A DNA stretch of 64,000 nt from Pseudorasbora parva (lineage: Eukaryota > Chordata > Actinopteri > Cypriniformes > Gobionidae), in NCBI RefSeq assembly GCF_024679245.1, contig NC_090196.1, positions 9,140,361 through 9,204,360 on the forward strand. Direction: 5' to 3'. Below are positions 54,679-64,000 of the stretch, one piece after another. Numbering within the stretch: position 1 is the stretch's first letter; the number at the start of each line of letters is the position of its first letter. Below the pieces are notes generated by a model. The model was not told where the DNA came from. It searched no databases and saw nothing but the letters and a program-made list of their open reading frames with translations. The translations under genes and the position numbers were made by a program.

Positions 54679-57600
54679 TGCACAAAATTAGGGCATGATT
54701 CGAACAGGCTGGTCGTAAAAAACATACAGTCACACTCATGGTCTTCGATCAAAAATGACTTGGCAACACAGTGCAGTTGAGCTCTGTTGACATTTGAAAA
54801 TGCGTCGCTTCGTTGCTCTGATTGGTTGTAGGTTTATCCAACTGAGGTCTTTCCTGGTTCGGTTGAAACATGCCCCATAATCACAGCCCAATGGAGCAGT
54901 TTCAGACTCATATTCTGACTAGAATTGAGTATGACCAATTCAGGCTAGTTTGGAACTATTTTTGCAGCTGAAATCGAACAAAAACAGTCAGCCTTTAAAA
55001 AGTGACTTAATGTTAATTATTTTTTTATGGAACTGTCATATGAAATCAGTGTCATTTTCAGTTGTGATGGTATTCAGGAAAACAGCACTCTTGGTTCTGT
55101 CATGTTGCTTAACTATCATATGTTGTTATAAATATAAAAACAAATTTTTACTGTGTATGTTATTGGGTTTCTCTGTATGAGCAGCACTCATTTGTTGTGA
55201 TTTCTCCTCAAGAGGCTGTGCGAGTGTCAACAGCGTAACCTTGTTACCGTCAATTCATTATACATTATACTATTATCCACTATCAATCACCACTTACACT
55301 AAATGAATGTAGAATCATTCTTGAATTTTGGTATTTCCCTAATTATTTTTGGACGTTTTTTATCAGGATACGGTCGGGCAAGTAAAATTCTCTTATTTCA
55401 ATAACTGCAAGATTTCACTGCAAATTGTGCTCAGCCAATGGGCGTTTGAAACATCATTGCGTAGCATTACAGCACCGTGTTCAAGGGAAATGTAGGAATT
55501 GCTGCCAGGGGGATAAATGACCGCGAACACAGACTTATGTATCTTGCATGTAATGCCTCATGCATCACCGGCCAAACTGGCTAGTACGTTTTTTTTAACA
55601 CCCGCCAAAATGAATTTTAACCGGCATTTTGCGGGTTGGCGGGTGTTAATTTAGAACCCTGCACATAATGTGTATAACTTAGCTTACTGTCGCAGGCCAT
55701 TCTCTAAATCCTTTATTTGAGTTGTTGTTGGTTCATTGTGCTGTGATTCATGATCAGACTCGGACATACTATATGGGCCAGGGCTCACAAAGGCCAACAT
55801 CCCAGGGCTGTGTTTTCCAGTGAAAACATGTAAGCCCGTCGGCAGGCCAGTGAACCTTAGCTCATTGATGGCTGTGCTCTTGTTTCGCTCTGGTTGACAT
55901 GTGCTTATCCAGGTGAAGTGCCATACAAGTGATTCCGCCCTTTATGACCCCATACAAGGCCATACTAAAAAACACTTTCTGAAACTTTTGAATCCAGAAG
56001 GAGTGTATTTGGCAAAGAAATACTCCTTCATACATCCAACTAGTTTTAGCACGAGAATCCAACTCTTTAACAGTGTCAGAATGCATGAAATAGGACAAGC
56101 AGATTAACTACACTAATGTTTAATGTTACACATGAGAGATGAGGTTTGATATTATATAATATAGTTAGGATACTTAAAAAAAGATAATCAACCTGGAATT
56201 TTTAAAAGAGATTTAAACTAATATCATTCAGTTCCATATATATCATGAAATATCATGATTTTTTATTCCTAAAGAAAGTCATTCGCACCAAGAAAAATAA
56301 CTATAACTATAAAGTTTTAATAATTATTCTAATTTTATGAGATCATGTCCATATCACATATTTAACAATATGTTTCAGATATTGAGATAGCATATTCAGA
56401 ATGATTTTTTCTAACTGATAAATTATTTAAAAAAAACATTGATAATCAGAATCCCCACAGACTTAGCTTTTAAAATTACATTGCACAATTGCACAGAAGG
56501 CCTTCAGTCTTCTTTAGTCCTCTTGTTTAATGCATCAAGTGCATCCCCGAACTTCTTCAGTATTCACAGAACAATTTGTTTTGCATCTTGTCACAAGAGG
56601 AACACACTGTGCGTGTCAGCAAGCGTTTTGTTGGCAATGGGTGTTTGAGCAGTCAAAGCCAGGGAAGGTCATGCAGTCAGCAGGGGGCGGGGCTGATTGT
56701 TGCTCCTCCCATTCGCTGTGGGTGGATGGATGACGGTCCTGATGTGGAATGTTCAACAGATGGGCTTGGCAGAAAAGACAACTGACCTCTCTCCACTCCC
56801 CCTCTGGCCCTGAGCTGTGCCTGGGAAGAACGGATCTAAAGTTTGCCTCCATTAAATGTCGATTATGGGAGACAGACTGCACGGATGGCAGCTTGTAACA
56901 AATGCTCCCTTGACCTTTAAAGGTCAAACTCAAGAGAGAGGGGGGAACAAAACAAAGCATGAAAATACTACACACGATTTAGGTAAAGTGAAAAGTCTTC
57001 TGACAGACACACAAAAAATGTATACCAAAAGTTAGTTATTTTTGGTCTAGTCTAGTGTAAGATTAATTGAAAAAGACTGAAATGAGTTAATTTCAGGTGA
57101 TCATTTTTTTTTGCCTTTACATTTATGCATTTAGCAGACACTTACGCAAGATAAACTAAATAAATTACAAAAGAGCCAACAGTATATGTTATATACAAAA
57201 GCCAGGTTTATTAGACAACTAGATTAAAATGTCAGAGCTGAGCCTAAATCAATAAAATTGGTTGACATTTAAAATACAATTAATGTTCAGTAATATCCTG
57301 CAATTTTGACAACTTTTGTACTTAAAGATTGCAGTTTACGGTAGTATTTAAATGTATTTTACGTTTAGAAATGAATCCACTATTATTCCATTTGTGAACA
57401 GAAAACACATTTCAATATTACTGAATATTCTGTCAACCATGATTGTGGAAATGGAAATGTGTTTGTATTTGGTCTTGGTGGAATAGATAAGCTATGCTGC
57501 TGGAGAGCAAACCTAGACTTGCCACTACCAATACATTCACAGACATTGCTGTGAGCATGTAAGAAATGCTGCTGTTGCTGAACATACATGATTTAACCCC

Positions 57601-58618
57601 TGTAGCAGATCTAGAGCTCACTGCAGACTGCTACCAGTAACACTACTGGTATTTATTTGAATGTTGAGCTGTAGATCATTGGCCGCTAAAGCAACAAAAC
57701 CAATTAGCTGTGCTATGAGGATAATGATGTGATCACTACCAAATTAGTTAGACCTTTCAGCCTGCAACATCTGAAGTTATCATTTTCATGTCCAGCACCA
57801 CACTGCTTAAATAGCAAATGCATTTGCACCCATGGACGTGCTGGTCTGAAGATAAGGTGTGTTCAGACGCATTGTTGACGCTTTGCTATTTTGAGAAACC
57901 GAAAACGACTGCGCCATTGACAACAAAAACCTGGTCTAAAGTCAATAGTGTTATCAGTTTTGTGTTTTTTAAATGGCACGTTAGTAATATACATACACCT
58001 TTAGGTAGGTGCACAACTTTGCTTATTACACACACAAATATAAAATAATAATAATAATAAAGTGCAAGTGCAACTGGCTTTTAAAGGGAATAGGAGATGA
58101 CACTCCGATTGGTTTATTGCACGTTAAGCCTAAAACACAACCATGAATCATTATGAGACTAGGGAAAACACTTTTGGGCGTCTGGCGCACCGACCACTTC
58201 TTCTGTCGTTAAACTAGCTAAAGTGGATCCAGCACTTGCGGTGTACACTTTACACTATGCAAGTTTAAATCGTTAAAATAGGACCCCTAGAGTTTCATGC
58301 AAGAAGTAGGTAGTTAACCAATATTATAACTGCACTGACACAATTGGATAAGAACAGTTTGATGACGACACTCTTACAACATTGACACCATTATTAAACT
58401 TGAGTTAAATGATGACATTATTGACATCTGTAGAGAGCTATAAAGCTGACATTAAATTGTTGCATAGCTGAATTTAAAAAAAAAAAATCTTAATTATGAT
58501 GCTACACTCTTCTGTAGAGCTTATTCTGATAAAAAAAAGACCTTACAATCTCACGTTTTTCAAGAGTTTAAGTGCTCAACAATGTTTGAAACTGGCAGAA
58601 TCTGTGATCAGATTTCAG
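54679..58618. other. Spacer without recognisable genes
   Basis: About 3.9 kb. Bases 55740-55860 (GGGCCAGGGCTCACAAAGGC ... AAGCCCGTCGGCAGGCCAGT) repeat a segment of the element at 25400-26927. At about 55585-55645 there is a short hairpin-rich stretch around AACACCCGCCAAAATG and its inverse. (AAT)n at 58047-58060. The frames at 56439-56975 and 57383-57621 lack any domain. Confidence 0.5.
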
Positions 58619-58639
58619 GTTCCCTTTCGGGGAACTCGA

Positions 58640-58811
58640 GCTGCGTCGAAACGCTGTGAGAACGCCTCTGCGTTAATGCGTCGTGAAGCGCCTGTAGAAC
58701 CATTCCATCGGGAGATTGATCGTCGCCGACGTGATGACGTCGCCGACGTGATGACGTCATCAACCGGAGACTATAAAAGTTCCGCGAACACAAACAGGGA
58801 CTAGCTTCTGA
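58640..58811 (+). promoter_or_regulatory. DIRS-C terminal repeat promoter with tandem CRE-like sites and TATA
   Basis: Two direct copies of GCCGACGTGATGACGTC (58725-58758) create a perfect CRE/ATF palindrome TGACGTCA at 58752-58759. TATAAAAG follows at 58772-58779, 13 bases later, and gag starts at 58951. The inverted copy at 63505-63676 carries the same signals pointing inward from the 3' end. Confidence 0.75.
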
Positions 58812-58950
58812 GCCTTCAGCAAGCGATCTGTGTGAACCTGTCTGTCTATTTGGTGTTTTTGTCTGTCTATATCCAGAGATTTTCCACCCTTTTGTTAAAT
58901 ATTGCAGTATATATTAACAAACAAAGAGAAAATAAAATAGATAGAGTAAA

Positions 58951-59742
58951 ATGGCGAGTGAAAGCAGCTTTAAGAGGTGTGTTCATCCCTGCCCACGCTA
59001 CATCACGAGCGGGGATACACACTCTCTTTGTGTAGCCTGCTTGGGAGCGCAGCATGCCCAGGCAGCCCTCGAGGGGGCTGCTTGCGAGCACTGTGAGCGT
59101 ATGCCACTGAGAACGCTGCGCTCCCGCCGGGCACTCTTCGAGGAGGGTGCCTCGGCTCGTGTTCCCCGCGGCTCTGGTCCCGCTGCTGCCGAGGCAGAGC
59201 GGTGGCTTCAGTCGTGGGGTTCACACATGGACTTTACAGAGGGGTTTGAGACGGGCCCAGCCTTATCTCAGCCCTCACCTGTATCGTCCAGTGTCTCGTC
59301 TCGGGGTTTGGAAGCCCGCTCTGCGGTCTCTTCCTCCCTGGGCGGGGCACCGGTGCTCCAACTATCCAGCTCTGAGGAGGTGGACGTTGAGAGCATCGCG
59401 ACTGAAGACTCGCCACTTCAGTCACCCGCTAGTGAGTTGAGGTTCTCACGAGAGCTGTGGCCAGGTTAAATATAAAAATAAGGAATGACTGGCTGGCTGA
59501 AATATCTGAATCCCATCGAAATCAGAGAAAACGAAATTAGATGAGCGATTCCTGCCCTCTCGTGCAAAGCATCAACGTCCTGCCATTCTTCCCTGACCTG
59601 CACACCGAGGTGTCTAGGTCATGGAGGAAACCGGTATCATATAGAGTGTTCAGCCCACATACATCTGCATATAGTAATATATTTGGGCTGAGACACTATG
59701 GTTATGGGGCGATGCCGAAGATCGAAGAGACGCTTGCGAGCT
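58951..59742 (+). pseudogene. DIRS-C Gag remnants
   Basis: The first frame (58951-59469) has the Cys/His cluster CVHPCPRYITSGDTHSLCVACLGAQ ... CEHC and an acidic Ser-rich tail. A second frame (59541-about 59742) continues with LPFFPDLHTEVSRSWRKPVS and GYGAMPKIEETLASYLSPSAASSL, equivalent to the middle of DIRS-A Gag (VPFFPEVHQELTKSWVAP). About 70 bases between them include stops. The following 200 or so residues of Gag are missing, replaced by the tandem repeats at 59776-60485. Confidence 0.8.
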
Positions 59743-59775
59743 ATCTCTCGCCTTCAGCTGCATCGTCCCTGGCAT

Positions 59776-60485
59776 TTCCCCTCCGAAGGAAATCGGTGCT
59801 TACCTCAGCACACGGTACCCGTCTTCCTTCGGTGCCCACAGGGGGCCGCGCTGCTAACCCCGCCGCAATGTCAGGGCGCAGAGGGTCTCCGCGGGCCACC
59901 TGAGGGTGGTCCGCCCCCTCCTCGGAGGGCATGCGAGCAGTCAGGTCAGGTGTTCCCTGCCGGTTCGCCGTTTCAGGGCACTGCACTCGCTGCTCAAATT
60001 ACACCAGAGGCCAGCCTCGAGAGGCTGGTTCCCTTAGTTTCCCCTCCGTGGGAAGACGGTGCTTACCTCAGCATACGGTACCCGTCTTCCTTCGGTACCC
60101 TCAAGGGGCCGCGCTGCCAACCCCGCCGCAATGTCGGGGCGCAGAGGGTCTCCGCGGGCCACCTGAGGGTGGTCCGCCCCCTCCTCGGAGGGCAGGGGAA
60201 ACAAAAGGACGCTGAGGGTAGTCCCCTCCGAAGGGAAACGGTGTTTACCTCTGCCTACGGTACCCGTTGTCCTGCAGCGCCCTCTGGGGGCCGCGCTGCC
60301 AACCCCGCTGCAATGCCGGGGCGCAGACGGTCCCCGCGGGCCACTCGAGGGTGGTCCGCTCCCCCTTCGGGGGGCTCCCGAGCAGTCAAGTCAGTCGTTC
60401 CCTGCCGGTCCGCCGCTTCAGGGCACTGTGCTTGTTGCTCAAAATACACCAGAGGCCAGCCTCGAGAGGCTGGTTCCCTTAGTAG
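59776..60485. repeat. Three tandem repeats of up to 268 bp inside DIRS-C
   Basis: Units at about 59776-60039, 60040-60217 (internally shortened) and 60218-60485. Each has GGTACCCGT near its start, then GGGCCGCGCTGC, then GGGTGGTCCGC. The first and third end in CACCAGAGGCCAGCCTCGAG followed by AGGCTGGTTCCC. They lie exactly between the Gag remnant and the RT domain. Confidence 0.88.
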
Positions 60486-62270
60486 ATTTTCTAGACGAGT
60501 GGAAACGTCTATCAAATATATCTCAGTGGGTCCTGCAGATAATAGAAAAGGGGTACGCCATTCAGTTCAGAAGTCGGCCACCTCCTTTCTGCGGTGTCCT
60601 ACCTACAGAGGTGGGCCCGGAGCAGGCTCTGGTAATGGCACAGGAAGTAGAGACACTCCTGCAAAAAGGGGCTATAGAGAGGGTTCCCCCTCCCAGCAGG
60701 CAGTCTGGCTTTTACAGCCGTTACTTCATCGTGCCGAAGAAGGATGGGGGCTTACGCCCGATATTAGATCTGCGGCTATTGAATCGCTCGGTGGCCAAGC
60801 TCAAATTCAAGATGCTTACACTCAGACAGATTGTAGCGCAGGTCAAATCGGAGGATTGGTTTGTCACCATAGACCTCAAAGATGCGTATTTTCATGTCTC
60901 CATCCTTCCACATCACAGGAAGTTCCTGAGGTTTGCCTTCGGGGGAGAGGCATACCAATATCGTGTACTTCCCTTCGGTCTAGCACTGTCACCCCGCACG
61001 TTCACCAAGTGTGTGGATGCAGCTCTGGCGCCGCTGCGTCTACAGGGCATCCGCATACTGAACTATATCGACGACTGGCTGATTCTAGCGAATACAGAGC
61101 AGATGGCGGTTCAGCATCGAGATGCTGTTCTCGCCCACATGTCGAAGCTGGGGTTGAGGCTGAACGCCAAGAAGAGTGTGCTTTCTCCGGCTCAGAGAAC
61201 CACTTTTCTAGGTGTGAACTGGGATTCGGTAATTATGCGGGCGCAATTATCGCCAACACGCATAGCATCGGTCCTGGCAGCCGTCAGAGAACAGAAGCTA
61301 GGCCGGGCCGTCACTGTGAAACAGTTCCAGAAACTGTTAGGTCTCATGGCAGCAGCGTCCAACGTGATACCTTTTGGCCTACTGTACATGAGGCCACTGC
61401 AGTGGTGGCTCAAAACGAAGGGGTTCTCCCCGAGGGGAAATCCGCTCAGCACGATCAAAGTCACGCGGCGATGCCTACGTGCTCTGGTCATGTGGAAAAA
61501 CCCGGGGTTTATATCTCAGGGTCCCGTGTTGGGGGCTCATGTTCGTCGCGTAACGCTAACGACAGACGCCTCTCTCACGGGCTGGGGGGCGACCATGAGT
61601 GGTCGCTCGTCCCAGGGTCTATGGCAGGAACATCAGCGGCACTGGCACATAAATCGGCTAGAGATGCTCGCAGTGTTTCTTGCATTGAAACAGTTCCTGC
61701 CCGACCTCAGGGGCCACCATGTGTTAGTCAGGACAGACAACACGTCGTTGGTCGCCTACATAAATCACCAGGGGGGTCTAAGGTCCCGTCCTTTGGACAA
61801 TTGGCACATCGGATCCTCCTGTGGGCCCAGGGGAAATTGCTGTCAATCAGGGCAGTATATATCCCCGGGGTCCTAAATCAGGAAGCAGACAGCCTGTTGA
61901 GACAGGGGCCGAGGCCCGGGGAATGGAGACTCCACCCAGAGGTGGTGGAGCTCCTATGGAAGGTTTATGGGAAAGCGGAAATAGACCTATTTGCTTCGGC
62001 GGAGAATTCCCACCCGCAGCCCGCTGGGGCTGGATGCCATGGTACAGGAGTGGCCGAGGCTACCTCTGTACGCCTTCCCCCCGATTGTCCTGCTTCCAGG
62101 AGTTCTGGAGAGGGTACGCCGGGACGGGGCCCAGGTACTTCTAGTGGTTCCGTACTGGCCGACCCGAGTATGGGTTTCGGACCTGATATCTCTCCTGGAA
62201 GGCTCTCCGATGGAGATTCCGACCAGGAGGGATCTACTCTCTCAGGCGGGCGGGAGATTCCTGCACCCAC
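60486..62270 (+). pseudogene. DIRS-C reverse transcriptase-RNase H, one frameshift
   Basis: In frame to 61800: FYSRYFIVPKKDGGLRPILDLR, IDLKDAYFHVSIL, YIDDWLIL (catalytic box intact), then RNase H TTDASLTGWGA, RLEMLAVFLAL and RTDNTSLVAYI. Near 61795 the frame shifts, and LLWAQGKLLSIRAVYIPGVL ... EADSL plus the post-RNase H tail (EIDLFASAENSH ... VPYWPTRVWVSDL) continue in other frames. All catalytic residues of RT are present. The frame is open upstream into the tandem repeats (from 60428). Confidence 0.88.
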
Positions 62271-62289
62271 GCCCGGAGATGTGGAAACT

Positions 62290-63296
62290 GTGGGCCTGGC
62301 CTCTGAGGGGGCTAGGCTCATAGAGGAAGGTCTCTCGGCCGAGGTCGTAGAGACCATCCTTCACTCCAGAGCTCCGTCCACGAGGAAACTGTACGCTCTG
62401 AAATGGAAACTTTTCTCAGCATGGTGCAGAGAACGCCAGTGGGACCCAGTTAACTGCCCGGTTGGTACAGTGCTGGAGTTTCTGCAGGCAAGGTTCTCGG
62501 CAGGGTTGACCCCCTCCACAATAAAGGTGTACGTGGCGGCCTTGGGTGCCTTCCACGTCCCTTTCGGTGGAGTGTCTTTGGGAAGACACCCTCTGATTAC
62601 ACGTTTCCGCCGTGGCACTTTAAGGTTGAGGCCTGTGATGCACTCGAGGGTCCCAGCATGGGACTTAGCCATTGTTTTACGGGGCTTGTCCGAGCCTCCA
62701 TTCGAACCCTTGGAGGAGGTTTCGGATAAGTTCCTTACCCTCAAGACGGTATTTTTGTTGGCTATTTCATCTCTAAAGAGAATAGGAGATATTCAGTCCC
62801 TGTCTGTAGGGCCCTCATGTTTAGAGTTTGCGCCTGGGATGGTGAAAGCATTTCTGCATCCCAGGCCGGGTTATGTCCCCAAGGTTCCTACGAGCCCACG
62901 GGGCCCCATCACTCTTCAGGCATTCTGTCCTCCTCCTTTCACGACGTCAGACCAGGAAAGATTGAATCTGCTGTGCCCTGTCAGGGCGTTAGATACTTAT
63001 GTCCACAGACTGTTTGTCTGTTTCGGGCCCCCTAAGAAGGGGCCCCAGTATCTAAGCAGAGGAAGAGCAAGTGGGTGGTCGAGGCCATCTCACTTGCTTA
63101 TGAAGCGGCCGGGCAGCCGTCTCCACTGGCTGTCCGGGCGCATTCAACCAGGGGTATGGCTGCTTCAAAAGCACTTTTGTCGGGGGCTTCCCTCCACGAT
63201 ATTTGTAACGCGGCCGGATGGTCGTCTCCTTTAACCTTCGTCAGGTTCTATGAAGTAGACCTGGCATCTACAGTTGGGGCACAGGTACTCTCGTAA
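62290..63296 (+). pseudogene. DIRS-C tyrosine recombinase, one frameshift
   Basis: The core-binding part begins HSRAPSTRKLYALKWKLFSAW. The catalytic domain has SLKRIGD (Arg), then a frameshift within the GGGGCCCC run near 63041, then RAHSTRGMAASKAL (H-x-x-R) and FVRFYEVDL (Tyr) up to the stop at 63294-63296. About ten residues are also missing before RLFVCFGPPKKG compared with DIRS-A. The first frame (59698-63234) is open for 1178 codons, most of it opposite RT in another frame. Confidence 0.88.
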
Positions 63297-63357
63297 CCGT
63301 GTGCGCTTCGGCTTCACACATACGAGACACTTGGTCCTATGGCGATGTGGGTATAAG

Positions 63358-63456
63358 CGTTCTCACAGCGTTTCGACGCAGCTCGAGTTCCCCGAAAGGG
63401 AACGTCTCAGGTTACGTATGTAACCCTAGTTCCCTGAGGGAACGAGACGCTGCGTC
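63358..63456. repeat. DIRS-C internal complementary region
   Basis: Bases 63358-63403 are the inverse of the extreme left end (58619-58665), and 63401-63456 are the inverse of the extreme right end (63670-63724). They are joined at AAC/GTT as in DIRS-A. Confidence 0.88.
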
Positions 63457-63504
63457 GCCCTGCCATACTCCCGGCGTGCCCGTGATCACTTACTTCAGGC
63501 TTTA

Positions 63505-63676
63505 TCAGAAGCTAGTCCCTGTTTGTGTTCGCGGACCTTTTATAGTCTCCGGTTGATGACGTCATCACGTCGGCGACGTCATCACGTCGGCGACGATCGA
63601 TCTCCCGATGGAATGGTTCTACAGGCGCTTCACGACGCATTAACGCAGAGGCGTTCTCACAGCGTTTCGACGCAGC
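63505..63676. repeat. DIRS-C inverted terminal repeat, 3' copy
   Basis: Inverse of 58640-58811 with only minor differences. Confidence 0.9.
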
Positions 63677-63857
63677 GTCTCGTTCCCTCAGGGAACTAGG
63701 GTTACATACGTAACCTGAGACGTTTTCAATATGAACTTTATCTGAATAGTTTTAGTTTAATTTATTATTTACTAGAATAATGTAACTTATTCTCATAGCA
63801 AAGCTTTTTACATTAGCTTTATATCTCTAAACTCATACATGTCAGCAATTGTCTTAA

Positions 63858-64000
63858 AGGTGCCCTAGAATGAAAAATTTAATTAACCTTGCCATGGCAA
63901 ACTAATAAGAGTTCAGTACATGGACATCACATACTGTGAGTCTCAAACACCTTTGCCTCTTACTTCTTATGTAAATCTCGTGAATCCAAAATCCAAAAAA
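63858..64000 (+). mobile_element. TTAA-target DNA transposon, left end (continues beyond window)
   Basis: TTAA at 63854-63857, then AGGTGCCCTAGAATGAAAAA and AACCTTGCCATGGC. It is the same family as 9475-10905, and this copy supplies the terminal bases missing from the right end of that one. Confidence 0.75.

Larger units (their letters stand above)
58619..63724 (+). mobile_element. DIRS-C: near full-length DIRS-type element, third family
   Basis: A 5.1-kb plus-strand element between GTT (58619) and GTT (63722-63724), with 172-base inverted terminal repeats (58640-58811 and 63505-63676) and an internal complementary region (63358-63456). It contains gag, RT-RNase H and recombinase in DIRS order. 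Gag is broken and partly replaced by tandem repeats, and RT and recombinase each carry a frameshift, so it is decayed but structurally complete. Confidence 0.9.

Overview
This window is vertebrate repeat DNA, most likely from a cyprinid-type teleost. The evidence is a mixture of element families typical of such genomes: DIRS-type tyrosine-recombinase retrotransposons, L2 LINEs, hAT-Charlie, TTAA-target and ISL2EU DNA transposons, and a 5S rRNA-derived SINE. Coding sequences carry introns, and AT-rich spacer is studded with microsatellites. I found no host protein-coding exon, no tRNA and no prokaryotic feature. Every recognisable gene belongs to a mobile element.

Layout. 1-4.3 kb: 3' part of a Ty3/gypsy pol gene, then fragments of DNA transposons, an L2 3' end and a DIRS 5' fragment. 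4.3-7.2 kb: spacer. 7.2-17.8 kb: one L2 LINE (minus strand) split by three insertions: a TTAA-target element with a broken THAP exon, a second TTAA-target element, and a 6.5-kb DIRS retrotransposon (DIRS-A) with long gag, RT-RNase H and recombinase frames. 18.7-25.3 kb: two minisatellites, another L2 with part of its RT, and a palindromic element. 25.4-27 kb: decayed THAP-encoding element with a nested palindromic MITE. 27.3-30.8 kb: hAT-Charlie element with a perfect 8-bp target duplication, its transposase gene split by a nested 834-bp element. 31.3-31.9 kb: dead Tc1/mariner transposase. 34.4-39.5 kb: apparently intact ISL2EU-type transposon with two convergent spliced genes, SWIM-YqaJ nuclease and THAP-DDE transposase. 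40.8-43.1 kb: L2 copy with nested hAT and L2 insertions. 44.1-50.6 kb: a second nest in which a fold-back element holds a piggyBac-like element, which holds a DIRS with an internally inverted RT block (DIRS-B) and another TTAA-target element. 50.7-51.2 kb: SINE3-type 5S-derived SINE. 53.4-54.3 kb: DNA transposon containing a solo LTR. 58.6-63.7 kb: third DIRS (DIRS-C), plus strand. The window ends inside another TTAA-target element.

How the genes work together. In each DIRS copy, gag, RT-RNase H and tyrosine recombinase lie between inverted terminal repeats that carry the promoter. An internal complementary region duplicates both outer ends, consistent with a circular intermediate integrated by the recombinase without target duplication. 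In the ISL2EU element the transposase pairs with a YqaJ/lambda-exonuclease-type protein, which may process DNA ends. Several insertions can be dated relative to one another because uninterrupted relatives in the same window show the empty sites.
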